A DNA stretch of 64,000 nt from Limimonas halophila (GCF_900100655.1 NZ_FNCE01000002.1:186001-250000); one strand, 5' to 3'; counted from the first letter of the stretch, positions 35,990 to 45,848 are shown. Numbers and translations are program-made. Notes: generated by a model from the letters alone, not told the origin.

Positions 35990-37557
35990 TGACGGATGGG
36001 GCCGAGTTCGAGAAGCCGGCATACTTCATCACCACGCCCATCTATTACGTGAACGACAATCCCCACATCGGTCACGTCTACACGACGCTGGCCTGCGATG
36101 TGCTGGCGCGCTTCATGCGGCTCGACGGGCGGCGGGTGATCTTCCTGACCGGCACGGACGAACACGGCCAGAAGGTCGAGCGTTCGGCGCAGGCCCAGGG
36201 CATGGCGCCGCAGGCCTTCACCGACCGCATGTCGCAGAACTTCCGCGAGCTGTCCGCGAGCTGGCAGTTCTCCAACGACGACTTCATCCGCACCACGGAA
36301 GCGCGCCACGTGCGCTCCGCGCAGGCGCTGTGGCAGCGGCTGAAGGACAACGGGCAGATCTACCTTGGCGCCTACGCCGGCTGGTACGCCGTGCGCGACG
36401 AGGCGTTCTACAGCGAGGACGAGCTGACCCGCGGCGAGGACGGGCAGATGTACGCCCCCTCCGGCGCGGTCGCGGACTGGGTGGAGGAACCCAGCTACTT
36501 CTTCCGCCTGTCCGAGTGGCAGGACCGCCTGCTGGACCTGTACCAGCGCAACCCGGACTTCATCGGCCCGGAGGCGCGGCGCAACGAGGTCATCAGCTTC
36601 GTCAAGAGCGGGCTGCGCGACCTTTCGATCTCGCGCACGACCTTCTCCTGGGGCATCCCGGTGCCGGACGACCCGGACCACATCATGTACGTCTGGCTGG
36701 ATGCGCTGACGAACTACATCACGGCCGTCGGCTATCCGGAGACGGAAAGCGAGCTGTTCCGGGCGTTCTGGCCCGCCGACCTGCACATGGTGGGCAAGGA
36801 CATCCTGCGCTTCCACGCCATCTACTGGCCGGCCTTCCTCATGGCCGCGGGCGTGGAGCCGCCCAAGCGCGTCTACGCCCACGGCTGGTGGACGAACGAG
36901 GGCCAGAAGATCTCGAAGTCGCTGGGCAACGTCATCGATCCCTACGACATCATCGAGCAGTACGGCCTGGATCAGGTCCGCTACTTCATGCTGCGCGAGG
37001 TGCCGTTCGGCAACGACGGCGACTTCTCGCACCGCGCCATCGTGGGCCGCATCAACAACGACCTGGCCAACGACTTCGGCAATCTGGGCCAGCGCGTGCT
37101 GTCCATGATCCACAAGAACTGCGAGGGCGCCGTGCCGGAGCCCGGCCGGCTCATGGCCGCCGACGAGGCGCTGCTCAATTCGTCCGCGGCCCTGCTGGAC
37201 CGCGTGCGGGCGAGCCTTTCGACGCAGTCCTTCCACACCGCGCTTGAGGCGATCTGGGAGGTCGTCGGCGAAGCGAACCGCTACATGGAGCACACCGCAC
37301 CGTGGATCCTGCGCAAGACGGACCGCGCGCGCATGCGGACAGTGCTCTACGTCGCTGCCGAGGTGATCCGCCGGCTGGCGATCCTGACGCAGCCCTTCAT
37401 GCCGAACGGGCCGGCGCAGCTTCTGGACCAGATGGACCAGCCGCGCGACGAGCGCACCTTTGCGGACTTGGAGCAGCGCCTGCAGCCGGGGCGCGCCATT
37501 CCGAAACCGAAGGGCGTGTTCCCGCGCTACGTGGAGGCCGAGGAACAGAAGGCCTGA
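35989..37557 (+). CDS. metG: Methionine-tRNA ligase
   Basis: A 522-residue class I aminoacyl-tRNA synthetase charging tRNA-Met. The HIGH motif is NPHIGHVY at about residues 24-31, the KMSKS motif is QKISKSLGN, and the tRNA-binding helical domain (FGNLGQRVLSMIHKN) follows. The C-terminal tRNA-binding dimerisation domain of E. coli MetG is missing, as in short alphaproteobacterial enzymes. The start at 35989 overlaps the holB stop. tatD follows 33 bp downstream. Confidence 0.97.
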   Translation: MTDGAEFEKPAYFITTPIYYVNDNPHIGHVYTTLACDVLARFMRLDGRRVIFLTGTDEHGQKVERSAQAQGMAPQAFTDRMSQNFRELSASWQFSNDDFIRTTEARHVRSAQALWQRLKDNGQIYLGAYAGWYAVRDEAFYSEDELTRGEDGQMYAPSGAVADWVEEPSYFFRLSEWQDRLLDLYQRNPDFIGPEARRNEVISFVKSGLRDLSISRTTFSWGIPVPDDPDHIMYVWLDALTNYITAVGYPETESELFRAFWPADLHMVGKDILRFHAIYWPAFLMAAGVEPPKRVYAHGWWTNEGQKISKSLGNVIDPYDIIEQYGLDQVRYFMLREVPFGNDGDFSHRAIVGRINNDLANDFGNLGQRVLSMIHKNCEGAVPEPGRLMAADEALLNSSAALLDRVRASLSTQSFHTALEAIWEVVGEANRYMEHTAPWILRKTDRARMRTVLYVAAEVIRRLAILTQPFMPNGPAQLLDQMDQPRDERTFADLEQRLQPGRAIPKPKGVFPRYVEAEEQKA

Positions 37558-37590
37558 CGGGCCCCGATCACGCGGACGGACACGGACGCC

Positions 37591-38385
37591 ATGTTGATCG
37601 ATTCCCACTGCCACCTGGACATGGTGGCGAACAACACGGATCTCGACGACGCGATGACGCGCGCCAAAAGCGCGGGCATCGCGGGCATGGTGACGATCGC
37701 CACGACCCCGGCGCGCTATGACACCGTGCGCCCCATCGCCGAGCGCTATCCGAACGTCTGGTGCGGCGTGGGCGTGCATCCCCACGATGCCGGGGAGGCG
37801 GGGCTGACCGATCCCGAGAGCCTGATCGAGCTGGCGGCCAACGACCCGCTGGTCGTCGGCATCGGGGAGAGCGGCCTGGACTACTACTACGACGCCTCGC
37901 CGCGCGAGGCGCAGCAGACCAGCTTCCGCCAACACATCCGCGCGGCGCAGCGCACGGGCCTGCCGCTGATCGTCCACGCCCGCGACGCGGATGATGACGT
38001 GGCCCACATCCTGCGCGACGAGTACGAGCGCGGCGGCCCGTACGGCTGCGTCATGCACTGCTTTTCCTCGGGGCGCGGTTTGGCGGAAGCCGCGCTCGAC
38101 CTCGGCTTCTACCTTTCCTTCTCGGGCATCGTGACCTTCAAGAAGTCCCAGGAGCTGCGGGCGATCGCGCAGGACGTGCCGCGCGATAAGCTGCTGGTGG
38201 AGACGGACGCGCCCTTCCTCGCGCCCGTGCCCAAGCGCGGCAAGCCCAACGAGCCGGCCTACACGCGCCACACGGCCGACTATCTGGCCGAGCACCTGGG
38301 CTACGAGATCGCGGACTTCGAGGCCCTGACCACCGAGAACTTCTTCCGGCTGTTCAGCGCGGCGCGCCTGGACCGGGCGGCATGA
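37591..38385 (+). CDS. TatD-family metal-dependent hydrolase
   Basis: A 264-residue TIM-barrel hydrolase. Metal ligands are in IDSHCHLD at the N-terminus, GIGESGLDYYYD at about residues 90-101, the His of LIVHARDADDD, HCFSSG, and the C-terminal Asp of LVETDAPFLAP. TatD proteins act as 3'-5' deoxyribonucleases or D-aminoacyl-tRNA deacylase-like enzymes. Here it lies in the widespread metG-tatD arrangement. Its last codons overlap the start of the metallo-hydrolase gene by 4 bp. Confidence 0.94.
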   Translation: MLIDSHCHLDMVANNTDLDDAMTRAKSAGIAGMVTIATTPARYDTVRPIAERYPNVWCGVGVHPHDAGEAGLTDPESLIELAANDPLVVGIGESGLDYYYDASPREAQQTSFRQHIRAAQRTGLPLIVHARDADDDVAHILRDEYERGGPYGCVMHCFSSGRGLAEAALDLGFYLSFSGIVTFKKSQELRAIAQDVPRDKLLVETDAPFLAPVPKRGKPNEPAYTRHTADYLAEHLGYEIADFEALTTENFFRLFSAARLDRAA

Positions 38386-39185
38386 AGCTGCGCGTGCTCG
38401 GGTGCGGTGGCTCCGGCGGGGTGCCGCTCGTCGGCGGCATCTGGGGCGCGTGCGATCCGGGCGACCCGCGCAATCGGCGCCGGCGGCCGTCCATCCTGAT
38501 CGAGCACGAGGGGGTCACGATCCTCGTGGACACCTCGCCGGACCTGCGCGAGCAACTGCTCGACGCGCGGGTCACGAAGGTGGACGCCGTGCTGTTCACG
38601 CACAGCCACGCCGATCACTGCCACGGTCTCGACGATCTGCGGCCGCTGGTCTACACGCGCGATCATCCCATCCCCGCCTACGGCGACGGCGAAACCCTGG
38701 CCAACCTGCGCCAGCGCTTCGGTTACGCCTTCGAGGCCGCCCACACCACCGGGGCGCTGTATTCCGCCCTGCTGGACGCGCGGGAGATCCCGCTGGACAC
38801 GCCATTCGAGGTGGCGGGCTTGTCGTGCGTGGCGTTCGAGCAGCAGCACGGCCCGATCACGACCCTGGGGTACCGCATCGGGCCCATCGGCTATTCCCCG
38901 GACGCCCACACGGTCCCGGAAAACGGCTTCGCGGCCCTGGACGGCATTTCCGTCTGGGTCGTGGATTGTCTGCGCTACGCCGCGCATCCCAGCCACGCCC
39001 ACTTCGACCGCACGCTGAGCTGGGTCCGGCGCGTGCAACCGCAGCAGGCCATCCTGACCCACATGAACCACACGCTCGACTATGCCGATCTCGCGGCCAA
39101 CTGCCCGCCGGGCGTGGAACCGGGCGTGGATGGCCTCGAATTTGAGGTGCCGGCGGATGGCGGTCCGATTTCCCGACTGGACTGA
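38382..39185 (+). CDS. PhnP-like MBL-fold metallo-hydrolase
   Basis: A 267-residue metallo-beta-lactamase-fold protein. The zinc-binding motif THSHADHCHG gives His74, His76, Asp78 and His79. The N-terminus LRVLGCGGSGGVPLVGG and the C-terminal HMNHTLDY are those of PhnP/cyclic phosphodiesterase-like members. In E. coli PhnP opens a cyclic ribosyl phosphate in phosphonate breakdown, but no phn genes are here, so the substrate is unknown. It overlaps tatD by 4 bp, and the tatD-MBL pair is common in alphaproteobacteria. Confidence 0.9.
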   Translation: MKLRVLGCGGSGGVPLVGGIWGACDPGDPRNRRRRPSILIEHEGVTILVDTSPDLREQLLDARVTKVDAVLFTHSHADHCHGLDDLRPLVYTRDHPIPAYGDGETLANLRQRFGYAFEAAHTTGALYSALLDAREIPLDTPFEVAGLSCVAFEQQHGPITTLGYRIGPIGYSPDAHTVPENGFAALDGISVWVVDCLRYAAHPSHAHFDRTLSWVRRVQPQQAILTHMNHTLDYADLAANCPPGVEPGVDGLEFEVPADGGPISRLD

Positions 39186-39191
39186 AAACCG

Positions 39192-39611
39192 ATGACGGCG
39201 AGCGGCACGCCCACACCGGCCGTGCTGGCGGTCGTCTGGCGGGCGGGCCGTGTGCTGCTGGCCCGCCGCGCCAAGCCGCCACAGGCGCATCTCTGGGGTT
39301 TTCCGGGCGGCAAGATCGAATTCGGTGAACCGATGATGGACGCGGCTGTGCGCGAGCTGCGCGAAGAAACCGGCGTCACCGCCGATCCGGTCGCGGTGAT
39401 CGACGCCGTCGACGTCATCGACCCGCAGACAGCCGCCCACCATTACGTCCTCATTGCGGTCCTGACGCGTTGGACGGCCGGCGAGGGCCGGGCGGCCAGT
39501 GACGTCGACGAGACGGCATGGTTTGCGGCCGACCAGCTTCCCGCGGCCCGCTCCCCGGGTGTCGACCGTGTCGCCAGTGCAGCAGCGCGGCGAATGACCG
39601 GCACCAGCTGA
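39192..39611 (+). CDS. Nudix hydrolase
   Basis: A 139-residue Nudix protein with a perfect box, G-x5-E-x7-REL-x-EE-x-G-V, spanning residues 40-62. It hydrolyses a nucleoside diphosphate linked to another moiety. The short length and HLWGFPGGKIEFGE context suit ADP-ribose/NADH-type or MutT-type members; the substrate cannot be fixed. It is 6 bp after the MBL-fold gene and probably closes this operon. Confidence 0.93.
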   Translation: MTASGTPTPAVLAVVWRAGRVLLARRAKPPQAHLWGFPGGKIEFGEPMMDAAVRELREETGVTADPVAVIDAVDVIDPQTAAHHYVLIAVLTRWTAGEGRAASDVDETAWFAADQLPAARSPGVDRVASAAARRMTGTS

Positions 39612-39862
39612 GCGAGATGCGCGCCGGTCAGCGGCCGATCGCCCGACCGGGTCTGTGCCTCCATGGACAGGATACCCCGGAACGCCGAGCCGGCTGACCG
39701 TTCGAAGCATGGACTTCTGTCGCCACGCCCGAACAATGAACGGCGCGGGCATCCTGTTCTATTGCGCGAAATCAACGGGAATGTCCCCGACCTCGGAGTT
39801 CGGTGAAGCCGGACGGGCCGCGGCCACACGGCGATGCCAGCCACAGCGGAACGGGTGCCAGG

Positions 39863-40810
39863 ATGACGACGGTCAGCATCATCATCGTCAACTACTTCAC
39901 CCGGGATTACGTGCGCAAATGCGTTCGCAGCATTGCCGACACGATCGGACCGATCGAGCACGAGATCCTCGTTGTGGACAACTCGCACACCGACGGGGTC
40001 GGCGAGGTGGTCGACCCGTCCACCACGGTGCTGACACCGTCCCGCAATCTTGGCTTCGGCGCCGCCTGCAACCTTGCAGCTGAACGGGCGAGCGGTCGTC
40101 ATCTGCTGCTGATCAACCCCGACGTCGTGGTTCTGCCGGGGGCCATCCAGGGCGCGCTGGCGTGCGCCGGCCGTCATCCGGGCGCCGGGATCGTGGGGGC
40201 GCGCACCGTCCAGCCCGACGGCTCCCTGAATCCAGGCTCGTGCTGGCGGATGATGACGACGTGGTCGCTCCTCTGCCGCGTCGCGGCGCTGGACCGGCTG
40301 TTTCACAACAATCCCCTGCTCAATCGGGAAGGCTATGGGGGCTGGTCGCGCGGTGACGAGCGGCCCGTGGAGGTGGTCACGGGGTGCTTTCTGCTCATCG
40401 GCCGCGATCTCTGGGACCACCTGGGCGGCTTCGACGAGCGCTTCTTCGTCTACGGCGAGGATGCGGACCTCTGCTTGCGCGCGGCGCAGCTCGGCTACCA
40501 TCCCCGGCTCACGCCGGATGCGACCGTCATCCACACGGGCGGCAGTTCCGAGCCAGTGAAGGCCGGCAAGATGAGCCGCCTGCTGACGGCCAAGGTGCAG
40601 CTCGTGCGCAAACACGCGCCGCCGCGCGCCGCGGCGCGCCAGGAACGCTTGCTGCTGGCGTGGCCCTACAGCCGCTACTTGGCATCGCGAACGGCGCGGG
40701 CGCTGGGCGTTACCCGCGCACAGGCCGCGCAAGCCTGCTGGCGGGAGGTGTGGGGAAGCGTCCGCCACACGCGGAATCGTTCGATCGCTGCCGGAGCCGG
40801 ATCGAGTTGA
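39863..40810 (+). CDS. Family 2 glycosyltransferase
   Basis: A GT-A-fold glycosyltransferase of about 315 residues (rhamnosyltransferase-like). It has VSIIIVNYFTRDYVRKCVRS at the start, the LVVDNSHTDG segment, LLLINPDVVVLPG in the DXD position, the acceptor-region VTGCFLLIGRDLWDHLGGFDE and the GEDADLCLRA catalytic motif. It acts at the cytoplasmic face of the membrane in polysaccharide repeat assembly. The ATG at 39863 fits family N-termini but has a poor ribosome binding site; a GTG at 39803 with CGGAG upstream is the alternative. Its stop overlaps the next start by 1 nt (TGATG). Confidence 0.9.
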   Translation: MTTVSIIIVNYFTRDYVRKCVRSIADTIGPIEHEILVVDNSHTDGVGEVVDPSTTVLTPSRNLGFGAACNLAAERASGRHLLLINPDVVVLPGAIQGALACAGRHPGAGIVGARTVQPDGSLNPGSCWRMMTTWSLLCRVAALDRLFHNNPLLNREGYGGWSRGDERPVEVVTGCFLLIGRDLWDHLGGFDERFFVYGEDADLCLRAAQLGYHPRLTPDATVIHTGGSSEPVKAGKMSRLLTAKVQLVRKHAPPRAAARQERLLLAWPYSRYLASRTARALGVTRAQAAQACWREVWGSVRHTRNRSIAAGAGSS

Positions 40811-42138
40811 TGAGCCTGCGGGTTAGCGCCATCACGCTGCTGCTGCTTTGCACGCTGCTGATCCCGGAAGACATCTCCATCTACCTGGGCGGCCTGCGTC
40901 TGACGCCGTACCGCTTGATCCTGATCGCGCTGCTGCCGCTGGTGTTGATGCGCCTGTTGCGGTGGCGTCCGGCCCTGCCGGACACGCTTGTCGTGATCTA
41001 CGCCCTGTGGATCCCGGCCAGCGTCATCGCCAACCAGGGGCTCAAGAATGGGCTGGAATCCGGCGGCGTTATGGCGATGGAAACACTGGTGCCGTATTTC
41101 TGTGCGCGCACCCTGATGTTGCGGCCGCACCACTTCAAGCGCGCGTTCAGCTGGATCGTCGTGGTGGCGGCGGCGTTGTGGGTGCTGGCCCTTCCGGAGG
41201 CCGTGCTCGGCCATTTATTCATACGCGAAACGCTCGGCGCCATATTCGGAAACCCGGAAAGCCTGCCCTATGAGCAGCGCCTGGGCTTCACGCGCGCGCT
41301 GACCACCTTCGACCACCCCATCCTGTACGGCATGTTCTGTTCCAGCGCGATCGGGCTGACCTGGTACCTCTACGCGCCAACGCCCAACAAGCGCCTGTTT
41401 CTGATGGGAAGCGTCGCGTTTTCGGCCATGCTCTCGCTGTCCAGCGCGCCGTATCTGGCGATTGTGGTTCAGCTGCTGCTCATTTTCTGGCGCCAGCTCA
41501 GCATGGGAATGACGCGCAAGTTCACCGGCCTGATCGTCGGGGGCGGCGCCGTGTTTGGCGCTGTCTGGGGGATGATCGGGAAGAACCCGCTTTTGTATAT
41601 CATTCAGGGGTTTACGATCGAACCGCAGACGGGCATGAACCGGCTGTGGCAGTGGGAAATCGGGCTCGACAACATGGCCGCTCGTCCGCTTTTGGGCGTC
41701 GGCCTCTTGCCACACGACAAGCCGCAATACTTCACCGACAGCATCGACAGCCTTTGGCTCTATGTGGGGATCGAGTTCGGGGTGATCGCGCTGGCCGTGC
41801 TGCTGCTTGCGTTCATCCTGGTCATTGCCGATCTGGAACGGCTGGATCGCTTGCAGCTTCCCCCGGAGCACCAGCAGCTCGTTCGTGGGCTGGTGGTGAC
41901 CCTGCTGGCGACGGGGGTCGTCGCGACAACCGTGCACTTCTGGCACAACATTTACGTATACTGGTTCTTCCTGCTCGGATGCGGTGTGCAAATGGTCCGA
42001 CTGCCCGAAATGGCGTCGGCGCGCGCACGCCAACAAAGGTACGCCCAAGCGCCGCGAATGGAACCTCGCCTGACCGCGCCCTGGAGTGCGAGCACGGCTG
42101 AGGGCACAGCAGCCCCCTCTCACGCGAACAGAAAGTGA
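40810..42138 (+). CDS. Wzy/O-antigen ligase-like polysaccharide membrane protein
   Basis: A 442-residue membrane protein with about ten predicted helices (for instance AITLLLLCTLLIPE, YRLILIALLPLVLMRLL, GVIALAVLLLAFILVIA). A long periplasmic-type loop lies before RLWQWEIGLDNMAARPLLGVG, the arrangement of the O-antigen ligase / Wzy polymerase superfamily. It is coupled to the upstream glycosyltransferase through a TGATG overlap and probably polymerises or ligates the exopolysaccharide. Primary sequence in this family is poorly conserved, so Wzy versus WaaL cannot be decided. It converges with the methyltransferase gene 10 bp away. Confidence 0.8.
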   Translation: MSLRVSAITLLLLCTLLIPEDISIYLGGLRLTPYRLILIALLPLVLMRLLRWRPALPDTLVVIYALWIPASVIANQGLKNGLESGGVMAMETLVPYFCARTLMLRPHHFKRAFSWIVVVAAALWVLALPEAVLGHLFIRETLGAIFGNPESLPYEQRLGFTRALTTFDHPILYGMFCSSAIGLTWYLYAPTPNKRLFLMGSVAFSAMLSLSSAPYLAIVVQLLLIFWRQLSMGMTRKFTGLIVGGGAVFGAVWGMIGKNPLLYIIQGFTIEPQTGMNRLWQWEIGLDNMAARPLLGVGLLPHDKPQYFTDSIDSLWLYVGIEFGVIALAVLLLAFILVIADLERLDRLQLPPEHQQLVRGLVVTLLATGVVATTVHFWHNIYVYWFFLLGCGVQMVRLPEMASARARQQRYAQAPRMEPRLTAPWSASTAEGTAAPSHANRK

Positions 42139-42148
42139 GCATGGTTGT

Positions 42149-42832
42149 TCACGACAGGCCGTCGCGGACTGCGATCAGCGATTTCGTGAGCAGGGCAAAG
42201 GTTTCCGTTTCAATTCGAGCATCGGGGAATAGCGTGGCCATCTGTGCCTTGTCCAAGAGGCACACGCCGTGGACCCGGCACATGGCTTCATCCATGTCGG
42301 CCTGTTTCTGGTCCGCAAACCCGAGGTGGATGTGTTGCAGGGCTCGCGCGCGAAGCTGCTCCGGCAACCAGTGGAACAGCGGGGCCCGAAAGTGGGGTTC
42401 GACGGGGAACCAGAAGTTGGGCGTCTGCACGAAATAACGAGGCGCCAACCGTCTCACTTCCCGGGCAAAGCTGCGCATGTCCTGCCAGCCGCCAACGTGT
42501 TCGATGACCGAGTTGGAATGAACGACGTCGAATGCCTGATCGGGCAGGTGCCGCAGATCCCGAGCGTCACGGCGCTCCAGGCGGAAGTTGGGATGCGCCG
42601 GTACCTCTGTCAAATCGGGATTCACCAAGTGTACATGGCAATTGTAATCGGTGAGCGTGCTGCCAGCGATCCGCCAATACGTTCCGGTTCCGCCCATGTC
42701 CAGAATGTTTACCTGTCCACGTTCATCGTAGACTTGCTCCAGAAGACGGCGAAACTGGGCGAACCGCCTTTGCCGAAGCCGAAAGCCGAGGGTGTTGCGC
42801 TCATAGTAGTCCACATTCGCCGCTGATACCAT
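42149..42832 (-). CDS. Class I SAM-dependent methyltransferase
   Basis: A 227-residue methyltransferase of the Methyltransf_11/25 type. Motif I is VNILDMGGTGTYWRIAG at about residues 41-57, the acidic loop is VHLVNPDLTEV, motif II is FRLERRDARDL, and motif IV/post is AFDVVHSNSVIEHVGGW. It may methylate a sugar or lipid intermediate of the surrounding exopolysaccharide pathway; the substrate is unknown. It has its own AT-rich upstream region holding a palindrome at 42997-43014. Confidence 0.88.
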   Translation of the reverse strand: MVSAANVDYYERNTLGFRLRQRRFAQFRRLLEQVYDERGQVNILDMGGTGTYWRIAGSTLTDYNCHVHLVNPDLTEVPAHPNFRLERRDARDLRHLPDQAFDVVHSNSVIEHVGGWQDMRSFAREVRRLAPRYFVQTPNFWFPVEPHFRAPLFHWLPEQLRARALQHIHLGFADQKQADMDEAMCRVHGVCLLDKAQMATLFPDARIETETFALLTKSLIAVRDGLS

Positions 42833-42996
42833 CGTGATACTGAGCCCCCTTTTCCATTTTGAATATCCAGAATAAAACCAAAACCAATTGGATAGCGTCT
42901 TTCACGAACTCATTATTCTTTTCCAACAACATTTCCGTTCCGGATTACATCATCACATCGACCATATGAGATTGAACCAAAATTTCATATTACCCG

Positions 42997-43014
42997 GATA
43001 CATAAACATGTATC
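42997..43014. promoter_or_regulatory. Perfect inverted repeat, candidate operator
   Basis: GATACAT-AAAC-ATGTATC has perfect 7-bp arms with a 4-bp centre, within an AT-rich zone about 165 bp upstream of the minus-strand methyltransferase start. The size suits a dimeric regulator. No matching regulator is in the window. Confidence 0.4.
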
Positions 43015-43401
43015 ACCCGGACAGAGGAAAAACAGGCGGCGAAACCTGACCCGAGCGTTCCCAGCAACGCGTTGCCGATGCGCGCCGTCCGTGAACACGA
43101 CTTCAGGCAGAAGCAAGTTTTCCCATGATTTGAGGGGCGCGATAACGGCACCCGGCCGACGCGGATGGTCACGCTGTCCGGCCCGCGCCGAGGCAGCGTC
43201 GATCCCAAGGCGGGTGCACCGGCTGCCGACGCGTACACGCGTTTACGAGGGGGGAGACAACGTTTCGGCTCGGTCCGGGGCTTGGACCGATCAGCCCCGG
43301 TTTCGCGACGCCCGTGCGAGAGGGGACACCGCGCTCGGCTCAAACCAGTCCATGCGGACGACGATACGCCCGGCGAGCTGCGGTTCCTTTTTTGAACGAA
43401 A

Positions 43402-43435
43402 CGGGTGCGCGACCGATGGATTGGTCGCGCACCCG
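43402..43435 (-). terminator. Hairpin downstream of the Wzc-like gene
   Basis: Perfect 13-bp GC-rich arms (43402-43414 and 43423-43435) with an 8-nt loop that can pair further, followed on the minus strand by TTTCGTTC. It starts 47 bp past the Wzc-like stop codon. A probable intrinsic terminator with a weak T run. Confidence 0.6.
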
Positions 43436-43482
43436 ACGGCTGCGGCAGCGTGCGTGAACTGCCGCGTGCAGTGGAAAGGGCG

Positions 43483-45816
43483 CTAGACGCGACTGCGATC
43501 ACCTGTGATCAGGCGGCGGTCATAGCCCACGGAGTCAGCGTAGTCGTACTGGCCGTATTTGCGCAGATCGACCATGTTGAGCACGATTCCGGCGATGTCG
43601 CCGCCCGTCTCCGCCAACCGCACCAGGTTGTTGCGGATGACCTCGCGCCGTGTCTCGCCCCACTTGGCCACCAGCACCGTTTTGTCGGCCAGGGCACTGA
43701 CCACGCGGGTGTCGCACAGCCCGGAAACGGGCGGGCAGTCCAGGATCACGATCTCGTAATGCTCCTTGAACAGCTCCATCAGGGGCTGCGTGCGCTTCAT
43801 TGTGAACAGCCCGGGCTCGCGCTCCGCGGTCGCGCCGGCGGTGATGACGTCCAGCCCCGACGCCTCCTCGGTCTGAACGCACGCCGCCGGGCTCACGTCG
43901 CCGCGCAGGAGTTCCGTCAGGCCGGGGCGCGAGTGGAAGCCGAAGACACCGTGTTGGCGCGGCTTGCGCAGGTCCGCGTCCACCAGCAGCACCTTGTAGC
44001 CGTAGCTTGCGAGCAACCGGGCCACGCTGGCAGAGAGGGTGCTCTTCCCGTCCCCCGGTGCGCACGAGGTAAACACCAGCGTGCGCGGCGGGTTCTCGCG
44101 GTCGAGCAGCACCGCCGCCGCGTAGATGTTGCGGACGGCCTCGCTGAACGTCGATCTTGGATATCTCGTGCAATAGAACACCGGGTCCAGCGACATCCGC
44201 GCCAACCGGGGCAGCTTCGGCACCAGCGACAGGGTCGTGACACCCATGGCGTTCTCGACCTGCTCGGGACTGCGAACGGTCGTGTCGAACTGCTCGGCGA
44301 GCAGGACGAACGCGCAGGCAAACGCGAACGTAAGGCCCGAGGCCCCGACAACGAGGAGCTTACCGCTCGGCCCGGAGGGATCGGAGGGCTCATCGGCGCG
44401 AGAAATCACCCGCGCGTCGGGCTGTTGCAGGGACTGGCGCGCGGACGTCTCCTTCAGGCGCGAGAGGAAGGTCTTGAAGATCGTGCGGTTCGCCTCCGCC
44501 TCGCGTTCGAGCGCGCGCAGTTCAACCTGCTTGCTGTTCAGGCCGGCCGTATCGCCCTCGACGGTTTGAAGCTGCTCAGTCAGCGAGCGTTCGCGTGCCT
44601 TGAGCACATTCACGTCGTTGCGCAAGGCCGCCAGCCGGTTCTTGACCTCTTCGTGAATGCGTTCCTGCGTGTCCTTCAGTTCGGCCCGCAGGTTGACCAT
44701 CTTCGGATGCTTGGAGCCGTACTCGGTCGAAAGTTCCGCCAGCCGCCGCTTGAGACTCGCTTCCTGGCTGCGCAACTCACCGATCAGGTCGGACGAAATA
44801 ACCTCGATGGCGCCATCCAGCCCGCGGTTGCCATAACGCTGCTCGATTTCCTGAAGCTCGGCCTGTTTTTCCGCGATCTGCGTGCGCACCTCGGCGAGCT
44901 TGTTGTTGAGCTGGCCAAGGTGTTCGCCCGTGACCGTGCGCTCGTCGGCTTCGATCAGCCCGGCCTCCCGCCGGTATTCCGCCACCTCACGCTCGGCTTT
45001 TTCCACCTTCTTGCGGTATTCCTCCACCCGCTGCTGTAGCCAGTCCTGGGCCCTGGTGGCAGCCTCACGCTTCGACGCAAGCTGTTCCTCGAGGTAGATT
45101 TCGGTCGTGGTGTTCGCGATCCGTTTAGCCAACTCAGGCGAGGTGGCCTCCGCCGACACGCGGATAACCCGCGAGTGTCCTTCCGAGAACGAGCTGCCCG
45201 CGACCTGAGACACCTCGAGCGATTTGATCAGGCTGTCGACAAGGTCACTGTGGGTGGGCTTTTCCGTCTCATCGGCTGCGGGCGCCTCCTGGGCCGCGTT
45301 CGCGATGGCCAAGCCGTGGCCTTCCCCGACCAGCTCGTTCCACGCCGTTACCCCCGCGGTGAACACCTCCTTCAGGCCGGTGGAATTGACGAGGTTCTGG
45401 CTAAACGACTTGCCGCTGAAGTTCGGATTTTCGGCGAGATTCAGCTGGTCGACGACCTGGTGCCCGAGTTTGCGCGACGTAATGACCGCCATTTCCGTCG
45501 TGATCGTCGCCGCATCGCCGCTCATCTCGCCGACGACGTCCTCGAAGCTCACGACCTGCTTCTCGCGTGGGTCGATGAGAATATCAGCGAACGCCTTGTA
45601 AGTGGGCTGCATCTGGCTCGCCACATAGGCCGAAAGGCCCGCGGCGATGATAACCGGAATCAGGATGTAGAATTTGCGGCGCCACAACGTCTGGAAGATC
45701 GCACGAAGGTCGATGTCTCCCGTCTCGGTTTCCGGTTGGGACGGTCCTTGCAGGCGCGTCGACGGGTAGCCGCGCCGGTCGGGGCTGGGCAACGGAAGGT
45801 CGCGGTCGTCGTTCAT
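43483..45816 (-). CDS. Wzc-like polysaccharide co-polymerase and bacterial tyrosine kinase
   Basis: A 777-residue inner-membrane protein of the polysaccharide co-polymerase 2a type. A Wzz domain with its first membrane helix (ILIPVIIAAGLSAYVA, about residues 52-67) precedes a long periplasmic coiled coil (about 230-430) and a second helix (LLVVGASGLTFAFACAFVLL). The cytoplasmic BY-kinase has Walker A SCAPGDGKSTLS at about 583-594, Walker A' LLVDADLRKP, and Walker B VILDCPPV. The C-terminal tail (about 752-768) bears four tyrosines for autophosphorylation. It controls chain length and export of the polysaccharide with the Wza-like protein encoded just upstream. Confidence 0.94.
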   Translation of the reverse strand: MNDDRDLPLPSPDRRGYPSTRLQGPSQPETETGDIDLRAIFQTLWRRKFYILIPVIIAAGLSAYVASQMQPTYKAFADILIDPREKQVVSFEDVVGEMSGDAATITTEMAVITSRKLGHQVVDQLNLAENPNFSGKSFSQNLVNSTGLKEVFTAGVTAWNELVGEGHGLAIANAAQEAPAADETEKPTHSDLVDSLIKSLEVSQVAGSSFSEGHSRVIRVSAEATSPELAKRIANTTTEIYLEEQLASKREAATRAQDWLQQRVEEYRKKVEKAEREVAEYRREAGLIEADERTVTGEHLGQLNNKLAEVRTQIAEKQAELQEIEQRYGNRGLDGAIEVISSDLIGELRSQEASLKRRLAELSTEYGSKHPKMVNLRAELKDTQERIHEEVKNRLAALRNDVNVLKARERSLTEQLQTVEGDTAGLNSKQVELRALEREAEANRTIFKTFLSRLKETSARQSLQQPDARVISRADEPSDPSGPSGKLLVVGASGLTFAFACAFVLLAEQFDTTVRSPEQVENAMGVTTLSLVPKLPRLARMSLDPVFYCTRYPRSTFSEAVRNIYAAAVLLDRENPPRTLVFTSCAPGDGKSTLSASVARLLASYGYKVLLVDADLRKPRQHGVFGFHSRPGLTELLRGDVSPAACVQTEEASGLDVITAGATAEREPGLFTMKRTQPLMELFKEHYEIVILDCPPVSGLCDTRVVSALADKTVLVAKWGETRREVIRNNLVRLAETGGDIAGIVLNMVDLRKYGQYDYADSVGYDRRLITGDRSRV

Positions 45817-45848
45817 CGCAGGGTCCTTACCACCTGAAACCGCCCGGA

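Larger units (their letters stand above)
42833..43482. other. AT-rich intergenic region upstream of the methyltransferase gene
   Basis: A 650-bp non-coding gap. The part nearest the methyltransferase gene (about 42840-43010) is strikingly AT-rich against the GC-rich genome and contains the inverted repeat at 42997-43014. The rest is GC-rich and holds the hairpin at 43402-43435 past the Wzc-like gene. No convincing coding sequence was seen. Confidence 0.6.

Noticed and set aside
35962-38295. Minus-strand open frame of about 777 codons opposite metG and tatD
   Set aside because: Spans two well-supported genes on the opposite strand and has a repetitive His/Arg/Leu/Val composition with no motif.
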